From Deltaproteobacteria bacterium (lineage in GTDB: Bacteria; Desulfobacterota; Binatia; UTPRO1), in NCBI GenBank assembly GCA_029262315.1, contig JAJCZP010000248.1:1-58637 (forward strand): a stretch of 58,637 bases of DNA. Direction: 5' to 3'. Position 1 is the stretch's first letter, and each line of letters begins with the position of its first letter. This document shows, piece after piece, positions 42,843 to 51,814 of this stretch. Under the pieces are notes generated by a model. That model was not told the origin of the DNA, ran no database searches, and saw only the letters and a list, made by a program, of their open reading frames with translations. A program made the position numbers and the translations under genes.

Positions 42843-44626
42843 ATCTGCCTCCGCAGCGGTCTGGGCTCCTGCTCGGTTGATTCCCGATCACCGAGCGGAA
42901 TGCGAAGAACGATCTCGGCCCCGTGTCCTGGACGGCTCCGCACGCGCAATGCCGCGCCCAGCGCCGCAGCGCGCTCGCGGATCGACCATGGCACGGCAGC
43001 GCTCGACACCGCACCGTCGGTACGAAGCCCGCGCGCTCCCTGCGGGAAGCCACGCCCGTTGTCCCGGATGAACAGGGAGCAGTGCGAATCGTAAGCGCGG
43101 AGCTTCACCACGGCCTTGGTGGCTTCGCCATGCCGGACGGCGTTCTGCAATGCCTCGCGAACGATCTGACCGATCTCGTGGGTCGTCGAGTAGGGAAGAT
43201 CGAGGTCGCCCGGGGGAACGGTGAGGCGGACCTGCAAACGATCGCGAATGGTGAATTCCGCCGCAATCCGATCGAGCACGCCCTCGAGATCCCGCGACTG
43301 TCGGCTGGCGCCCCGCAGGACCTTCAGGTACGCGCGCACTTCGCGGTAACCACGATCGACGACATCTTGTAGATCTGCGAGTTCGGTCGAAACGCGGGTG
43401 GGATCGCGCTCGCACATTCTACGAGCGGCCTCGACCCGGAGGTCGATACCAGCAAGCGACTGGATAAATCCGTCGTGCAAATCGCGGGCGATACGCGCGC
43501 GCTCCTCGAGCACCGCGACCTCTTCGGCCTTCTCCTGCAAACGCGCCGCCTCGAAGCTCGCCGCGGCTTGACCGATGACGACCAGCAGAAACTCCAGATC
43601 GTCACGGGTAAAGGTCGGGCGGGCATCGCGAATGACGACCGCGCGTCCACGGAGCTCTCGTTGAACAATGATCGGGGCGACCAGGACCGAGTGCGGATGC
43701 GCATCGCCGGGAAAGCGCAGATCCGGCTCGACAGCCTTGCGCTGGATTGCGCCGCTGAAGACGTCGTAGCAGAGGGCCGTCCCGGATCCTGGTTGGAGGG
43801 AATTGACGAGCAGCGCCTCGGTGGAGCTCGCGAACGGAAGCGGCAAGGGATCGTCCTCGGAGATCCGCATCCCCAGTCGAACCTGCCCGTTGGCGCGCGT
43901 GACGTCCCAGGTGAAGTATCGGGTGCTATCCGGATCACGCAGCACGACGAGCGCGCGCGGGGCGTCGAAGTACGCCAGCACCCGGCGGATCATGCGCACC
44001 AGGTCGAGCGCCGACACCCGATCACGTCGGGACGCGTTGCTCAGCTCGAGCATGAAACGAAGCTTCCGTTTCGATCGGCGTTCGTGCTCGCCGAGATACC
44101 CGATCAGGTATCCGAGGACGATCAAGTACGCTGGGCGGAACAAGTGCACGCGATGAAACGTGAACTGCTCCGGACTGAACCAATGACTCGCGCAGAAGAT
44201 CAGCGCTGGATACAGGAACGCGACCAACATCGTGATCGGCGCCGCGGCGAGAAAGCCCCAGCGAACGCTGACGCTCGAGATCACGAACACGTTCAAGAGG
44301 AAGAACGGGGTGGCGCCACCTTCCGTCAGCAGCGTGATCAGCGCTCCCCAGACGACGTCACAGGCAACCGAGTACGGGCCTACCCGCTCCTGACGCACCC
44401 GTTCGCCACGAACCAGCACGAACAGCAGCGCGCTGAAGCCCACGTAGCCGCCGAGCACGGCATACGCGAGATTCGGCCACGGCGGTGGCTTTGCGGCCAC
44501 CATTTCCAGGACCAGGGTCGTGATGGCCAGCAGCAGACGACAAAAGGCGATCACCTTCTCGGTGTGGGAGATCGCGTCGAGCGATGCGCCGCGTCGTTTG
44601 CGGTAGTGAAGGAACTCGAGTGCCAT
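42839..44626 (-). CDS. Membrane sensor histidine kinase (HisKA_3/NarX-DesK class) with GAF domain
   Basis: 595 residues. About five to six transmembrane helices (residues 22-178), a GAF-like domain (about 200-355), then dimerisation/phospho-acceptor helix with His384 in ARIARDLHDGF, followed by a HATPase domain (REALQNAVRHG and DNGRGF). There is no large periplasmic sensor loop, so the signal is likely within the membrane or cytosolic. Start ATG at 44626, with the sigma-54 motif about 35-50 bases upstream. Inserted between lpxI and the Gfo/Idh-lpxB genes. Confidence 0.93.
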   Translation of the reverse strand: MALEFLHYRKRRGASLDAISHTEKVIAFCRLLLAITTLVLEMVAAKPPPWPNLAYAVLGGYVGFSALLFVLVRGERVRQERVGPYSVACDVVWGALITLLTEGGATPFFLLNVFVISSVSVRWGFLAAAPITMLVAFLYPALIFCASHWFSPEQFTFHRVHLFRPAYLIVLGYLIGYLGEHERRSKRKLRFMLELSNASRRDRVSALDLVRMIRRVLAYFDAPRALVVLRDPDSTRYFTWDVTRANGQVRLGMRISEDDPLPLPFASSTEALLVNSLQPGSGTALCYDVFSGAIQRKAVEPDLRFPGDAHPHSVLVAPIIVQRELRGRAVVIRDARPTFTRDDLEFLLVVIGQAAASFEAARLQEKAEEVAVLEERARIARDLHDGFIQSLAGIDLRVEAARRMCERDPTRVSTELADLQDVVDRGYREVRAYLKVLRGASRQSRDLEGVLDRIAAEFTIRDRLQVRLTVPPGDLDLPYSTTHEIGQIVREALQNAVRHGEATKAVVKLRAYDSHCSLFIRDNGRGFPQGARGLRTDGAVSSAAVPWSIRERAAALGAALRVRSRPGHGAEIVLRIPLGDRESTEQEPRPLRRQM

Positions 44627-44659
44627 GACCTAGACCGTAACTATCCGAATACGTGGCAG

Positions 44660-44675
44660 AGCAACTGATGTGCCA
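44660..44675 (-). promoter_or_regulatory. candidate sigma-54 promoter of the two-component genes
   Basis: On the minus strand TGGCACATCAGTTGCT has the GG (-24) and GC (-12) dinucleotides exactly 12 bases apart, a good match to TGGCAC-N5-TTGC. The predicted start lies about 24 bases before the sensor kinase ATG. It sits in a 201-bp gap, the largest break within the envelope block. No enhancer site or NtrC-type activator was identified in the window. Confidence 0.55.
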
Positions 44676-44827
44676 GAGCCCGCCGCGGTATGCCTGCATC
44701 TTCGCCACGCCACATGTCGCAAAAATGCACGAAGCGGAGATTCGGCAAGTCCAACCCAGCAACCTGCCACTCGGGCGCTATAGGCCTCCACCTCACCTTG
44801 GCATGCACGCCGAAAGACCGGCTAATG

Positions 44828-45646
44828 CTAGACGTCGCCCCGAACAGCCACAATGGACAGGCCTGCCTCATCTGCGGCGACAATGACCTCCTCACGATCG
44901 ATGATTATGCTCCGGTCGGCCTCGAGCGCCAGCACGCGGGCCCCGACTTCGCGCAATATCTCGATCGTGGTCAGCCCGATGGCGGGCACATCGAAGCGGA
45001 GATCCTGGCCCGGCTTGCTCACCTTGACCACGACGACCTCACCATGGCCGAGTTCCGCGCCGCGCCGAATCGCCGCATCGGTGCCCTCGATCCCCTCCAC
45101 CGCCAGGACGGCGCCGCGCTTCACGACGACGCTCTGACCGATGTCCCAGCGCCCCATGCCCTTCGCCACTTCGAGCCCGAAACGCACGTCTTCCGACTCC
45201 CGGGTACTGGGCGCCCGCTTCGTCAGCACGCCTTCTCCAGGAACCAACCCGCCCAGAAAGAGCGTCGATTCGACGATCGTAATGTCATCGCGTTCCAGGT
45301 CGGCAGCTATGCCACGGAGGAGCACGTCGTCCTTCAAACTGCGCGTGCGAGCGATGAACGCGGCGCCACGAAGATCGGGTCGAAAGCCTCCCAGCTGACG
45401 CGGCTTCTTGATCCCCCCCGCCATGACCGCGCGGCGAATTCCCGCCCGCTTGAACACCCGCACGATCTTACCGAGCTCTCCCACGCGCACCCACGTCACC
45501 GCGCGAACCAGATCCTCGATCTCGGCGGGGGTTTCGCCCCGATGGGCCACCGCCACGACGTCGACGCCCTGGCCACGCGCGGCCTCCGCGAAGAGGAGTG
45601 GGAAGCGGCCGTTCCCCGCGATCAGGCCGATCGTTTCAACCGCCAT
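44828..45646 (-). CDS. lpxI: UDP-2,3-diacylglucosamine pyrophosphatase LpxI
   Basis: 272 residues. Makes lipid X from UDP-2,3-diacylglucosamine; LpxI replaces LpxH in many lineages. Start ETIGLIAGNGRFPLLFAEAARGQG, then GELGKIVRVFKRAGI, VMAGGIKKP, the LTKRAPS motif and the C-terminal DLRFDVPAIGLTTIE, all family signatures. ATG at 45646 overlaps the fabZ-lpxA stop by 11 bases. Followed by the 201-bp gap and the two-component genes. Confidence 0.93.
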   Translation of the reverse strand: MAVETIGLIAGNGRFPLLFAEAARGQGVDVVAVAHRGETPAEIEDLVRAVTWVRVGELGKIVRVFKRAGIRRAVMAGGIKKPRQLGGFRPDLRGAAFIARTRSLKDDVLLRGIAADLERDDITIVESTLFLGGLVPGEGVLTKRAPSTRESEDVRFGLEVAKGMGRWDIGQSVVVKRGAVLAVEGIEGTDAAIRRGAELGHGEVVVVKVSKPGQDLRFDVPAIGLTTIEILREVGARVLALEADRSIIIDREEVIVAADEAGLSIVAVRGDV

Positions 45647-46892
45647 CGTCCTGCGCCCCAGCTGGGCTCACCCCGCGCTCCGAGGCATCGAGGAACGTCA
45701 GCAGTCGCGCCACGTCGGGATGCGCGCCGAGCTCGGTCGCACACCGGTCTCGCGCAGCCGCGAAGGCTTCCTTGCGCCTGAAGAGCAGGCGGTAGGCCTT
45801 CTTCAGGGCACGCACGCGCTCCACCTCGAAACCTCGCCGACGCAACCCGATCAGGTTCAGCCCGCGAATGCGGGCGCGATCGCCCGACGCGTTGCAGAAT
45901 GGAGGCACGTCGAGGATCACCATTGAGCCGCCACCGAGAAGTGCGGACTCGCCGACGCGCACGAACTGATGAATCGCGACCAGCCCACCGACGATCACCC
46001 AGTCCTCAAGCATCACGTGCCCAGCGAGTGTCGCACTGTTGGCGAGCACGCAGTGACTCCCGATGAGCGAGTCGTGCCCGACGTGGGCGTAGTTCATCAG
46101 GAGATTGTCGTTGCCGATGCGCGTAACCATCCCCCCGCCCTCGGTGCCGGGGTTGAGCGTCGCGAACTCGCGAACGGTGTTGCGATCTCCGATCTCGAGC
46201 CGACTGTCCTCGCCCGAGTACTTGAGATCCTGCGGCTCGGCCCCGACGCTCGCGAACTGAAAGATCCGGTTCTCTTCGCCAATGGTCGTCCGCCCCACGA
46301 TCACCGCATGCGGTCCGACGGTCGTCCGGGGGCCGATCGTGACGTGCGGGCCGATGACGGCATAGGGACCGACGATCACGCCCGCCCCGAGGACCGCACC
46401 GGACTCGACGACGGCCGTGGGGTGAATCGACGCGGGTCCCACCCCCTCCGAGAGCCAGAAATCCGCTTCCGCCGCGATCTGCTCGCCGACGCGAACTACG
46501 CCACGCAGACGCCAGCGGAAGCCGTCACGTGCTAGCACGTGTACCTGGAGATCGAGCCGATCCCCGGGCACGACCGGAAGCCGAAAGCGCGCGCGATCGA
46601 GGGCCGTCATCCGGAGACCGCACCGCGCAGCGCGCCCCGGCTCTTCGGCCACCAGCAGCGCTCCGACTTGCGTCAGCGCCTCGCACAGGAGCACTCCGGG
46701 CATGAGCGGCACGCCGGGAAAGTGGCCGGCGAAGAACGGCTCGCCGTTGGTCACCGTCTTCGTCGCGACGATCCGCTCGCTCGGCTCGATCCGCTCGACG
46801 CGGTCGACGAGCGGGAGCGGATAACGTCCGGGGAGCAGGTGTGTCAGTACGGTCCCGTCCACGCCGGACATCCCCGTCTCCGCGCGCGCCAT
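45636..46892 (-). CDS. lpxA: FabZ-LpxA fusion: 3-hydroxyacyl-ACP dehydratase plus UDP-GlcNAc acyltransferase
   Basis: 418 residues in one frame. Residues 1-148 are a complete FabZ hot-dog domain: LLPGRYPLPLVDRV, catalytic His57 in GHFPG and Glu71 in LCEALTQ. After a short linker, residues 154-418 are LpxA: left-handed helix hexapeptides from SIHPTAVVESG, DLKYSGEDSRLEIGDRN, and His273 (in YAHVGHD) matching the catalytic His125 of E. coli LpxA. FabZ and LpxA compete for 3-hydroxyacyl-ACP. They are normally separate genes, with lpxD just before fabZ; here lpxD is missing. ATG 46892, with an alternative ATG at 46871 that has better upstream GGAG. Confidence 0.92.
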   Translation of the reverse strand: MARAETGMSGVDGTVLTHLLPGRYPLPLVDRVERIEPSERIVATKTVTNGEPFFAGHFPGVPLMPGVLLCEALTQVGALLVAEEPGRAARCGLRMTALDRARFRLPVVPGDRLDLQVHVLARDGFRWRLRGVVRVGEQIAAEADFWLSEGVGPASIHPTAVVESGAVLGAGVIVGPYAVIGPHVTIGPRTTVGPHAVIVGRTTIGEENRIFQFASVGAEPQDLKYSGEDSRLEIGDRNTVREFATLNPGTEGGGMVTRIGNDNLLMNYAHVGHDSLIGSHCVLANSATLAGHVMLEDWVIVGGLVAIHQFVRVGESALLGGGSMVILDVPPFCNASGDRARIRGLNLIGLRRRGFEVERVRALKKAYRLLFRRKEAFAAARDRCATELGAHPDVARLLTFLDASERGVSPAGAQDDGG

Positions 46893-46900
46893 GCGCCCGG

Positions 46901-47425
46901 TCAGTTCTTGTCGTCGAAGGTTTTGATGACCTCTGCCGTCAGATCGATCGATTCCGAACCGTACAGGACCGAACTCGCAGAGTTCTCGAGAATGACAGTG
47001 TAGTCATCGCGGGAGCCGATCTCTTGAATCACGACGGCGAGCCGCCGCAGGATCTTCCCCGTCAGCTCCGAGTCCTTCTTGCGCAGGTCGGCATCCGAAT
47101 CCTCGAGCTTACGGCGCAAGCCACGCCGCTTGCGCTCGAACTCGTCAGCCAGCGACTGGCGCTGATCTTCCTTGAGGACCAAGCTCTTCTTCTCGAGCTC
47201 GTTCTTGAGCCGATCCAGCTCGTCCTTCTCACTCTTCAAAGACTCCTGGAGCCGCTCGAACTCGACTTTGAACTGTTCCTTCGCTTGCCGACCCGCCTTG
47301 GACTCGTTCAGCGCCCTCTGGAGATCGACGACGCCCAGCTTGAGCTCGGCTGCCGCGGCTACGGCCGTGGAGAGGAACAGGCCGAGCGCGACCGCGACGC
47401 CCACCCGAATGACGACTTGCTTCAT
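46901..47425 (-). CDS. skp: Skp/OmpH-family periplasmic chaperone
   Basis: 174 residues. Signal peptide (VVIRVGVAVALGLFLSTAVAAA), then a short strand (LGVVDLQRALNES) and a long charged coiled coil. This is the jellyfish-like Skp form that carries unfolded outer-membrane proteins. ATG at 47425 has a strong ribosome site (GAGGAG), so the longer ORF to 47452 is rejected. Sits just after bamA, its usual neighbour. The expected next gene, lpxD, is absent. Confidence 0.94.
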   Translation of the reverse strand: MKQVVIRVGVAVALGLFLSTAVAAAAELKLGVVDLQRALNESKAGRQAKEQFKVEFERLQESLKSEKDELDRLKNELEKKSLVLKEDQRQSLADEFERKRRGLRRKLEDSDADLRKKDSELTGKILRRLAVVIQEIGSRDDYTVILENSASSVLYGSESIDLTAEVIKTFDDKN

Positions 47426-47461
47426 GATTGTCTCCTCAAAACCAATTGCCATTCCAGACGC

Positions 47462-49838
47462 CTACAACGGCGCCCCAAACGAGAACATCACCGCGTTCGT
47501 CTTGTCCTCGCTCTTCTTGTTCAACGGAAACCCGAACTCAATGCGTACGGGCCCGAGTGGCGATAGCCAGCGCACCCCGGCGCCGACCGAGTAGCGGAGG
47601 TTGCCGAGATCCCACCCTTCAGAGTCGAGCCACGCATTCCCGGCATCGAAGAACAGGACCCCTTTGAGCCCCAGGGGCTCGACAATAGGAAAGATAAGCT
47701 CGTTGTTGACGATGATCTGCCGACTTCCCCCGATCGGGTCGGTATCCTCGACGCGTCCTTGCGCGTCGCGAATCTCCTCGCGAGGACCAAGCGTGCGCAC
47801 CTGGAACCCTCGAATGGAGTTGATGCCTCCCGGGAAATACCGCTCGAACAGAGGCAGCTCGTCGCCCCCCTGCCCTCGCTTCCCCTGCCCGAAACCGATC
47901 GTCCCTGCAAGAGAATAGACAAACGTGCCAAAACCGGGCGCCTTCAGGATGGGCCAAAAGAAACGGGTGCGCGCATCGAGCTTGAAAAACTCGCTCTGCC
48001 CCCCCAGGCCGGCAAGTTCAAACGAGATCTCCTGACTCGAGCCACGTGTCGGATCGAACCGGCTGTTCAGCGTGTTACGCGTGAGTAGGGGCCGGATACT
48101 GCTGGTGAGGCTTCGCCCCTCCTCGGCCACGATGCTTGGTGGTGATCGCCGGGCGATATCGGTGATGTCGGTTTCTTCGATGCGATACTCAGCCCCGATG
48201 CGCACCTCCTCGAGCGAGTAGCCGAAGATGTCCTCGTAGCCGAGATCAACCAGCGGATAGAGGAAGCGTAGCCCCGCCCCAGTCCCTTCGCGGGTAAAGT
48301 CGTCGAAGTCCAGACGCCAACGAAAGCCGTCCACGGTTGCGATGAGTGGAATGTCGAACAGCCATGGCTCCGTGAAGCTGACGATGAAATTTTGGCGCAC
48401 GGCGCCGAAGTCGGCGTTGATCACGCCGCGCTGGCCGCGGCCGAAAAGGTTGTTCTCGGTGATCCGCGCGTTGAAGAGCAGGCTGTCCGCCGAGCTGAAG
48501 CCAGCGCCCGCCGTCAGCGCCCCCGTCTGCCCCTCCTTCACATCGACCTGCAGATTGAGCTTGCTTTCGTCGGTACCCCGACGGGTCGTGAGATTGACCT
48601 CTTGAAAGAAGCCGAGTCGATTCAGAGCGTCGCGACTCTTCTTGAGATCGGATCCGGAGAATTGCTCCTGCTCGTGGACCTTCAGCTCGCGGCGGATGAC
48701 TTTGTCACGGGTCTTCGTGTTTCCGGTGATGATGATCTTGTCGATCATCACTTCGGGACCCTGATCAATCTGATACGTGACGTCGACCGTCTGGGCCGTT
48801 TGGCTAATCGACGTTTCGGGCTCGATGTTGACGAAGGCGTACCCGACGTCGCCGTACCGATCCGTGATCTTCAGAATGTCCTTGCGCAACCGACTCGATC
48901 GAAACACTTGCCCCGTGCGCAGACCGAGCCCCTCGCGCAGCTCGAGGTCGGCGCGAACATCGCCTGCGAACTGCACCTCGCCCACGACATACACGTCACC
49001 TTCGTCGACCTTGAAGGTGACGTACAAGCCGTCCGCGAGGCGCTCGACGCTCGGCTCGTCGACACGAACGGTGATATAGCCGTTGTCGTAGTAGTAGGCG
49101 GTCAAACGCTCAGTGTCGGTCTTGAGCGCTTCCCCGTGCAGGACTCCCGCGCCGGTGAACCGCGAGAGAATCGACTCCTCGCTGGTGGTAATCACGCCTT
49201 TCAAGCGCCGGTCGCTGAACGCCTCATTCCCCTCGAACTCGATGTCTTGGATACGGACGACCTCGCCCTCGACCACCGCATACCGTACGACGACTTGGTT
49301 CGGCGCCCCGGGAATCGGCTCGACCTCCGGCGTGATGTCGGCGTCGAGATACCCCTTCTCTTCGTAGAGCTTCTTGGCGTCCGCGATGCCGCGTCGTAGC
49401 TTCTGGGTGTCGAGGATGGCCCTGGGGTGGACCTTGAACGCCGCTTCGAGATCCTCGCTCTCAATGCGCTCGTTGCCCTCGATTTCGATCGAGCGAACGA
49501 GGGGGCGCTCGACGACGCGGTACACCAACACGATCCCTGGGTCACCCGCCGGATCGGCACGGCGCTCGACGGCGACGTCGACGAAAAACCCCATCCCGTA
49601 AATACTGCGGACGTCGGTGTCGACGGTCGCGGGGTCGATCTCGCGTCCGGCGCGACTCTCGATATGGATGCGAATCGCCTCCTCGTCGACGCGGGAATTC
49701 CCTTCGACGAGTACGCTTACGATCGGCTGGGCTGCCACCAGGGCCGTCGTGTAGGGCCGTCGTGCCAAGCAGCAACACTCCGAAAAGCGCCACGGCCAGG
49801 GTGCTCCACACCCGCCCCACACCTACCCTCATGATCAT
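47462..49838 (-). CDS. bamA: Outer-membrane assembly factor BamA, frameshifted within the signal peptide
   Basis: Inserts beta-barrel proteins in the outer membrane. About 780 residues. Five POTRA repeats (about residues 30-420) and a C-terminal Omp85 barrel with RGF (FNSIRGFQV-like) and a C-terminal aromatic-containing strand. From ATG 49838 (or 49832) the frame reads [18 protein letters not shown] as a signal peptide. A 13-bp duplication then shifts it, and the BamA frame continues as [11 protein letters not shown]. The uninterrupted ORF begins only with a GTG at 49822 and has no signal peptide ([11 protein letters not shown]). ATG 49838 overlaps the lolD stop (ATGA), supporting it as the intended start. 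Confidence 0.85.
49740..49765. repeat. 13-bp tandem duplication in the bamA signal peptide
   Basis: AGGGCCGTCGTG occurs twice in a row with a 13-base period: 49740-49751 and 49753-49764, each followed by one spacer base (T, C). Thirteen is not a multiple of three, so the second copy shifts the bamA frame. Deleting one copy gives a continuous frame from signal peptide through mature BamA. Confidence 0.92.
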
Positions 49839-50521
49839 ACCGCCTGGCGTGCGGGTTCCGGGTCGATTCGTCCCGTGGAGAGCCGCATGGTCCGGTCCAT
49901 CGCCCCCGCCAGCGCCGCGTTGTGGGTGACGACGACGAGCGTGACGTTCCGCTCCTGGTTCAACTCGATGAGCAACTGCTGGACACCTGCGCCCGTCGCC
50001 GGATCGAGATTGCCGGTCGGCTCATCGGCGAGAATGACCCGCGGTTCCTGGATCAGCGCCCGAGCGACGGCCACGCGCTGCTGCTCGCCTCCCGACAGTT
50101 CGCCCGGCTTGTGCTCCAGCCGCTCGGAGAGGCCGACCCGATCCAGGAGCGCACGCGCACGCTTCTCGGCGGCTTCGCGGGTCGCCCCACCTATCCGGGC
50201 TGGCATCGTCACGTTCTCGATCGCCGAGAAATCGGGCAACAGGTGGTGGAACTGGAAGATGAACCCGACCTCACGGTTGCGGAAGTGTGCCAATTCCCGA
50301 TCGGTCTTGGTCGCCAGATCCTCGCCATCAAACCACACCTCGCCTCGGCTTGGCCGGTCGAGCGTTCCTAGGATGTGCATCAAGGTGCTCTTCCCAACCC
50401 CTGATTCCCCTACAATCGCGATCCGCTCACCTTCGCCGATGTCGAGATCGAGATCGGTCAGAACGCGCACGACTCGCGATCCGTCGACATACTCCTTCGT
50501 GAGGCTGCGCAGCGCGATCAA
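49835..50521 (-). CDS. lolD: Lipoprotein-releasing ABC transporter ATPase LolD
   Basis: 228 residues. ATPase of the LolCDE system that moves lipoproteins out of the inner membrane. Walker [11 protein letters not shown]-loop [12 protein letters not shown], signature [15 protein letters not shown], Walker [11 protein letters not shown] and H-loop VTHNAAL. Starts with TTG at 50521, 6 bp after the lolC stop, with only a weak ribosome site. Its stop overlaps the bamA start (ATGA). Confidence 0.94.
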   Translation of the reverse strand: MIALRSLTKEYVDGSRVVRVLTDLDLDIGEGERIAIVGESGVGKSTLMHILGTLDRPSRGEVWFDGEDLATKTDRELAHFRNREVGFIFQFHHLLPDFSAIENVTMPARIGGATREAAEKRARALLDRVGLSERLEHKPGELSGGEQQRVAVARALIQEPRVILADEPTGNLDPATGAGVQQLLIELNQERNVTLVVVTHNAALAGAMDRTMRLSTGRIDPEPARQAV

Positions 50522-50527
50522 GGGCGC

Positions 50528-51805
50528 CTATTCGTACCGGATCACTTCTACGGGCGCCAGTCCCGCGGCCTGACGGGCGGGATAGATCGTCGCCAGCAAG
50601 CAGATGACCACCGACACCAGGGCTACCGTGGCGAAGTTCTCCGCGTCGATCCGTACCGGGAGGGTCGAAACGTAGAAGACGTCCTTGGGCAGCTCTATGA
50701 ATTGATACCGGCTCAGGAGGAGGCATCCCACGTACCCACCAACGACTCCGAGGCCGGTGCCGACGACCCCCACGATCAGCCCCTTCAGCATGAAGATGCG
50801 GGCGATACTACCGTTCGCGGCGCCCATGGACTTCAGAATGGCGATATCCTTACGCTTCTCCATCACGACCATGATCAGCGTGGCCACGATGTTGAAGGCC
50901 GCCACCAGGACGATCAGGGTGAGCACAATGAAGTACACGACCTTCTCGAGCCGAAAGGCCAGGAAAAGATTGCGATTGACCTCCATCCAATCTCGAGCAC
51001 GGAACGGTGTGCCGAGCACGCGCTCGATGTCCCGTGCGGTCACGTTCGAGCTGTGAATATCCGCCACCCGAACCTCCACCCCGGTGATACCGGCCCCCAA
51101 TCCAAAAAAGCGCTGCGCATCGGTCAGCCCCATATAAATGAGGGAGGCGTCGTACTCGAACATGCCGGAATCGAACGTCCCCGCGACGGCGTAGCGCTTG
51201 ACCTTCGGGACCATGCCCACCGGTGATGGGGTGCCGAGCGGCGACACCACGCTCACGGGATCGCCGATGCGCACCCCGAGTTGCTGCGCGAGTTCCTCAC
51301 CAAGAATGATCCCCGACAGGGTGATCGGCCGCCCGGTATCGGTATCGACCTTCCCGTGCTCGTCGATCGATACCTCGTGCGGCGCCCCCAGGCCCTCGAT
51401 CGTGCCCGAGACCAGGTGCTTGCGGAGGTCGACAGCAGCGTCGCCCATGTCGGGAGGCACACCGCGTACGATGACCCCCGACACACTGTGACCGGTGCTG
51501 AGCATGGCTTGCCCGTACACCAGCGGGGTAGCGGCCACGACGTCGTCACGCGCACGCACCACGCCGACGACCGTCTCGCCATCCTCGATGACCCCCGCGT
51601 ACGACACAACCATGATGTGGGGATTGAAACCCAGAATGCGATCGCGAAGATCCTCTTCGAAGCCTGTCATCACGGCGAGGACGATGTTCAGCGTCATGAC
51701 CCCGATCATCACGCCAAAGATCGAGATCATCGTGATGAGCGAAATGAACCCCTCTTTGCGCTTGGCACGAAGATAGCGCAGCCCGATCATGAGTTCGTAC
51801 GACAT
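50528..51805 (-). CDS. lolC: Lipoprotein-releasing ABC transporter permease LolC/LolE
   Basis: 425 residues. Four transmembrane helices: one near the N-terminus (SLITMISIFGVMIGVMTLNI) and three after about residue 270, with a large periplasmic domain between, as in LolC/LolE/MacB permeases. FALRYLRA-like start (MIGLRYLRAKRKEGF) and the C-terminal YPARQAAGLAPVEVIRYE are family marks. Only one permease is present, so the pump may use a homodimer (LolF-like) or a second permease may be elsewhere. Confidence 0.94.
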   Translation of the reverse strand: MSYELMIGLRYLRAKRKEGFISLITMISIFGVMIGVMTLNIVLAVMTGFEEDLRDRILGFNPHIMVVSYAGVIEDGETVVGVVRARDDVVAATPLVYGQAMLSTGHSVSGVIVRGVPPDMGDAAVDLRKHLVSGTIEGLGAPHEVSIDEHGKVDTDTGRPITLSGIILGEELAQQLGVRIGDPVSVVSPLGTPSPVGMVPKVKRYAVAGTFDSGMFEYDASLIYMGLTDAQRFFGLGAGITGVEVRVADIHSSNVTARDIERVLGTPFRARDWMEVNRNLFLAFRLEKVVYFIVLTLIVLVAAFNIVATLIMVVMEKRKDIAILKSMGAANGSIARIFMLKGLIVGVVGTGLGVVGGYVGCLLLSRYQFIELPKDVFYVSTLPVRIDAENFATVALVSVVICLLATIYPARQAAGLAPVEVIRYE

Positions 51806-51814
51806 CGGCGAGTC

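Noticed and set aside
44641-44895. 84-codon minus-strand ORF across the sigma-54 region
   Set aside because: Extends into the lpxI 3' end and carries the promoter motif; no recognisable protein features.
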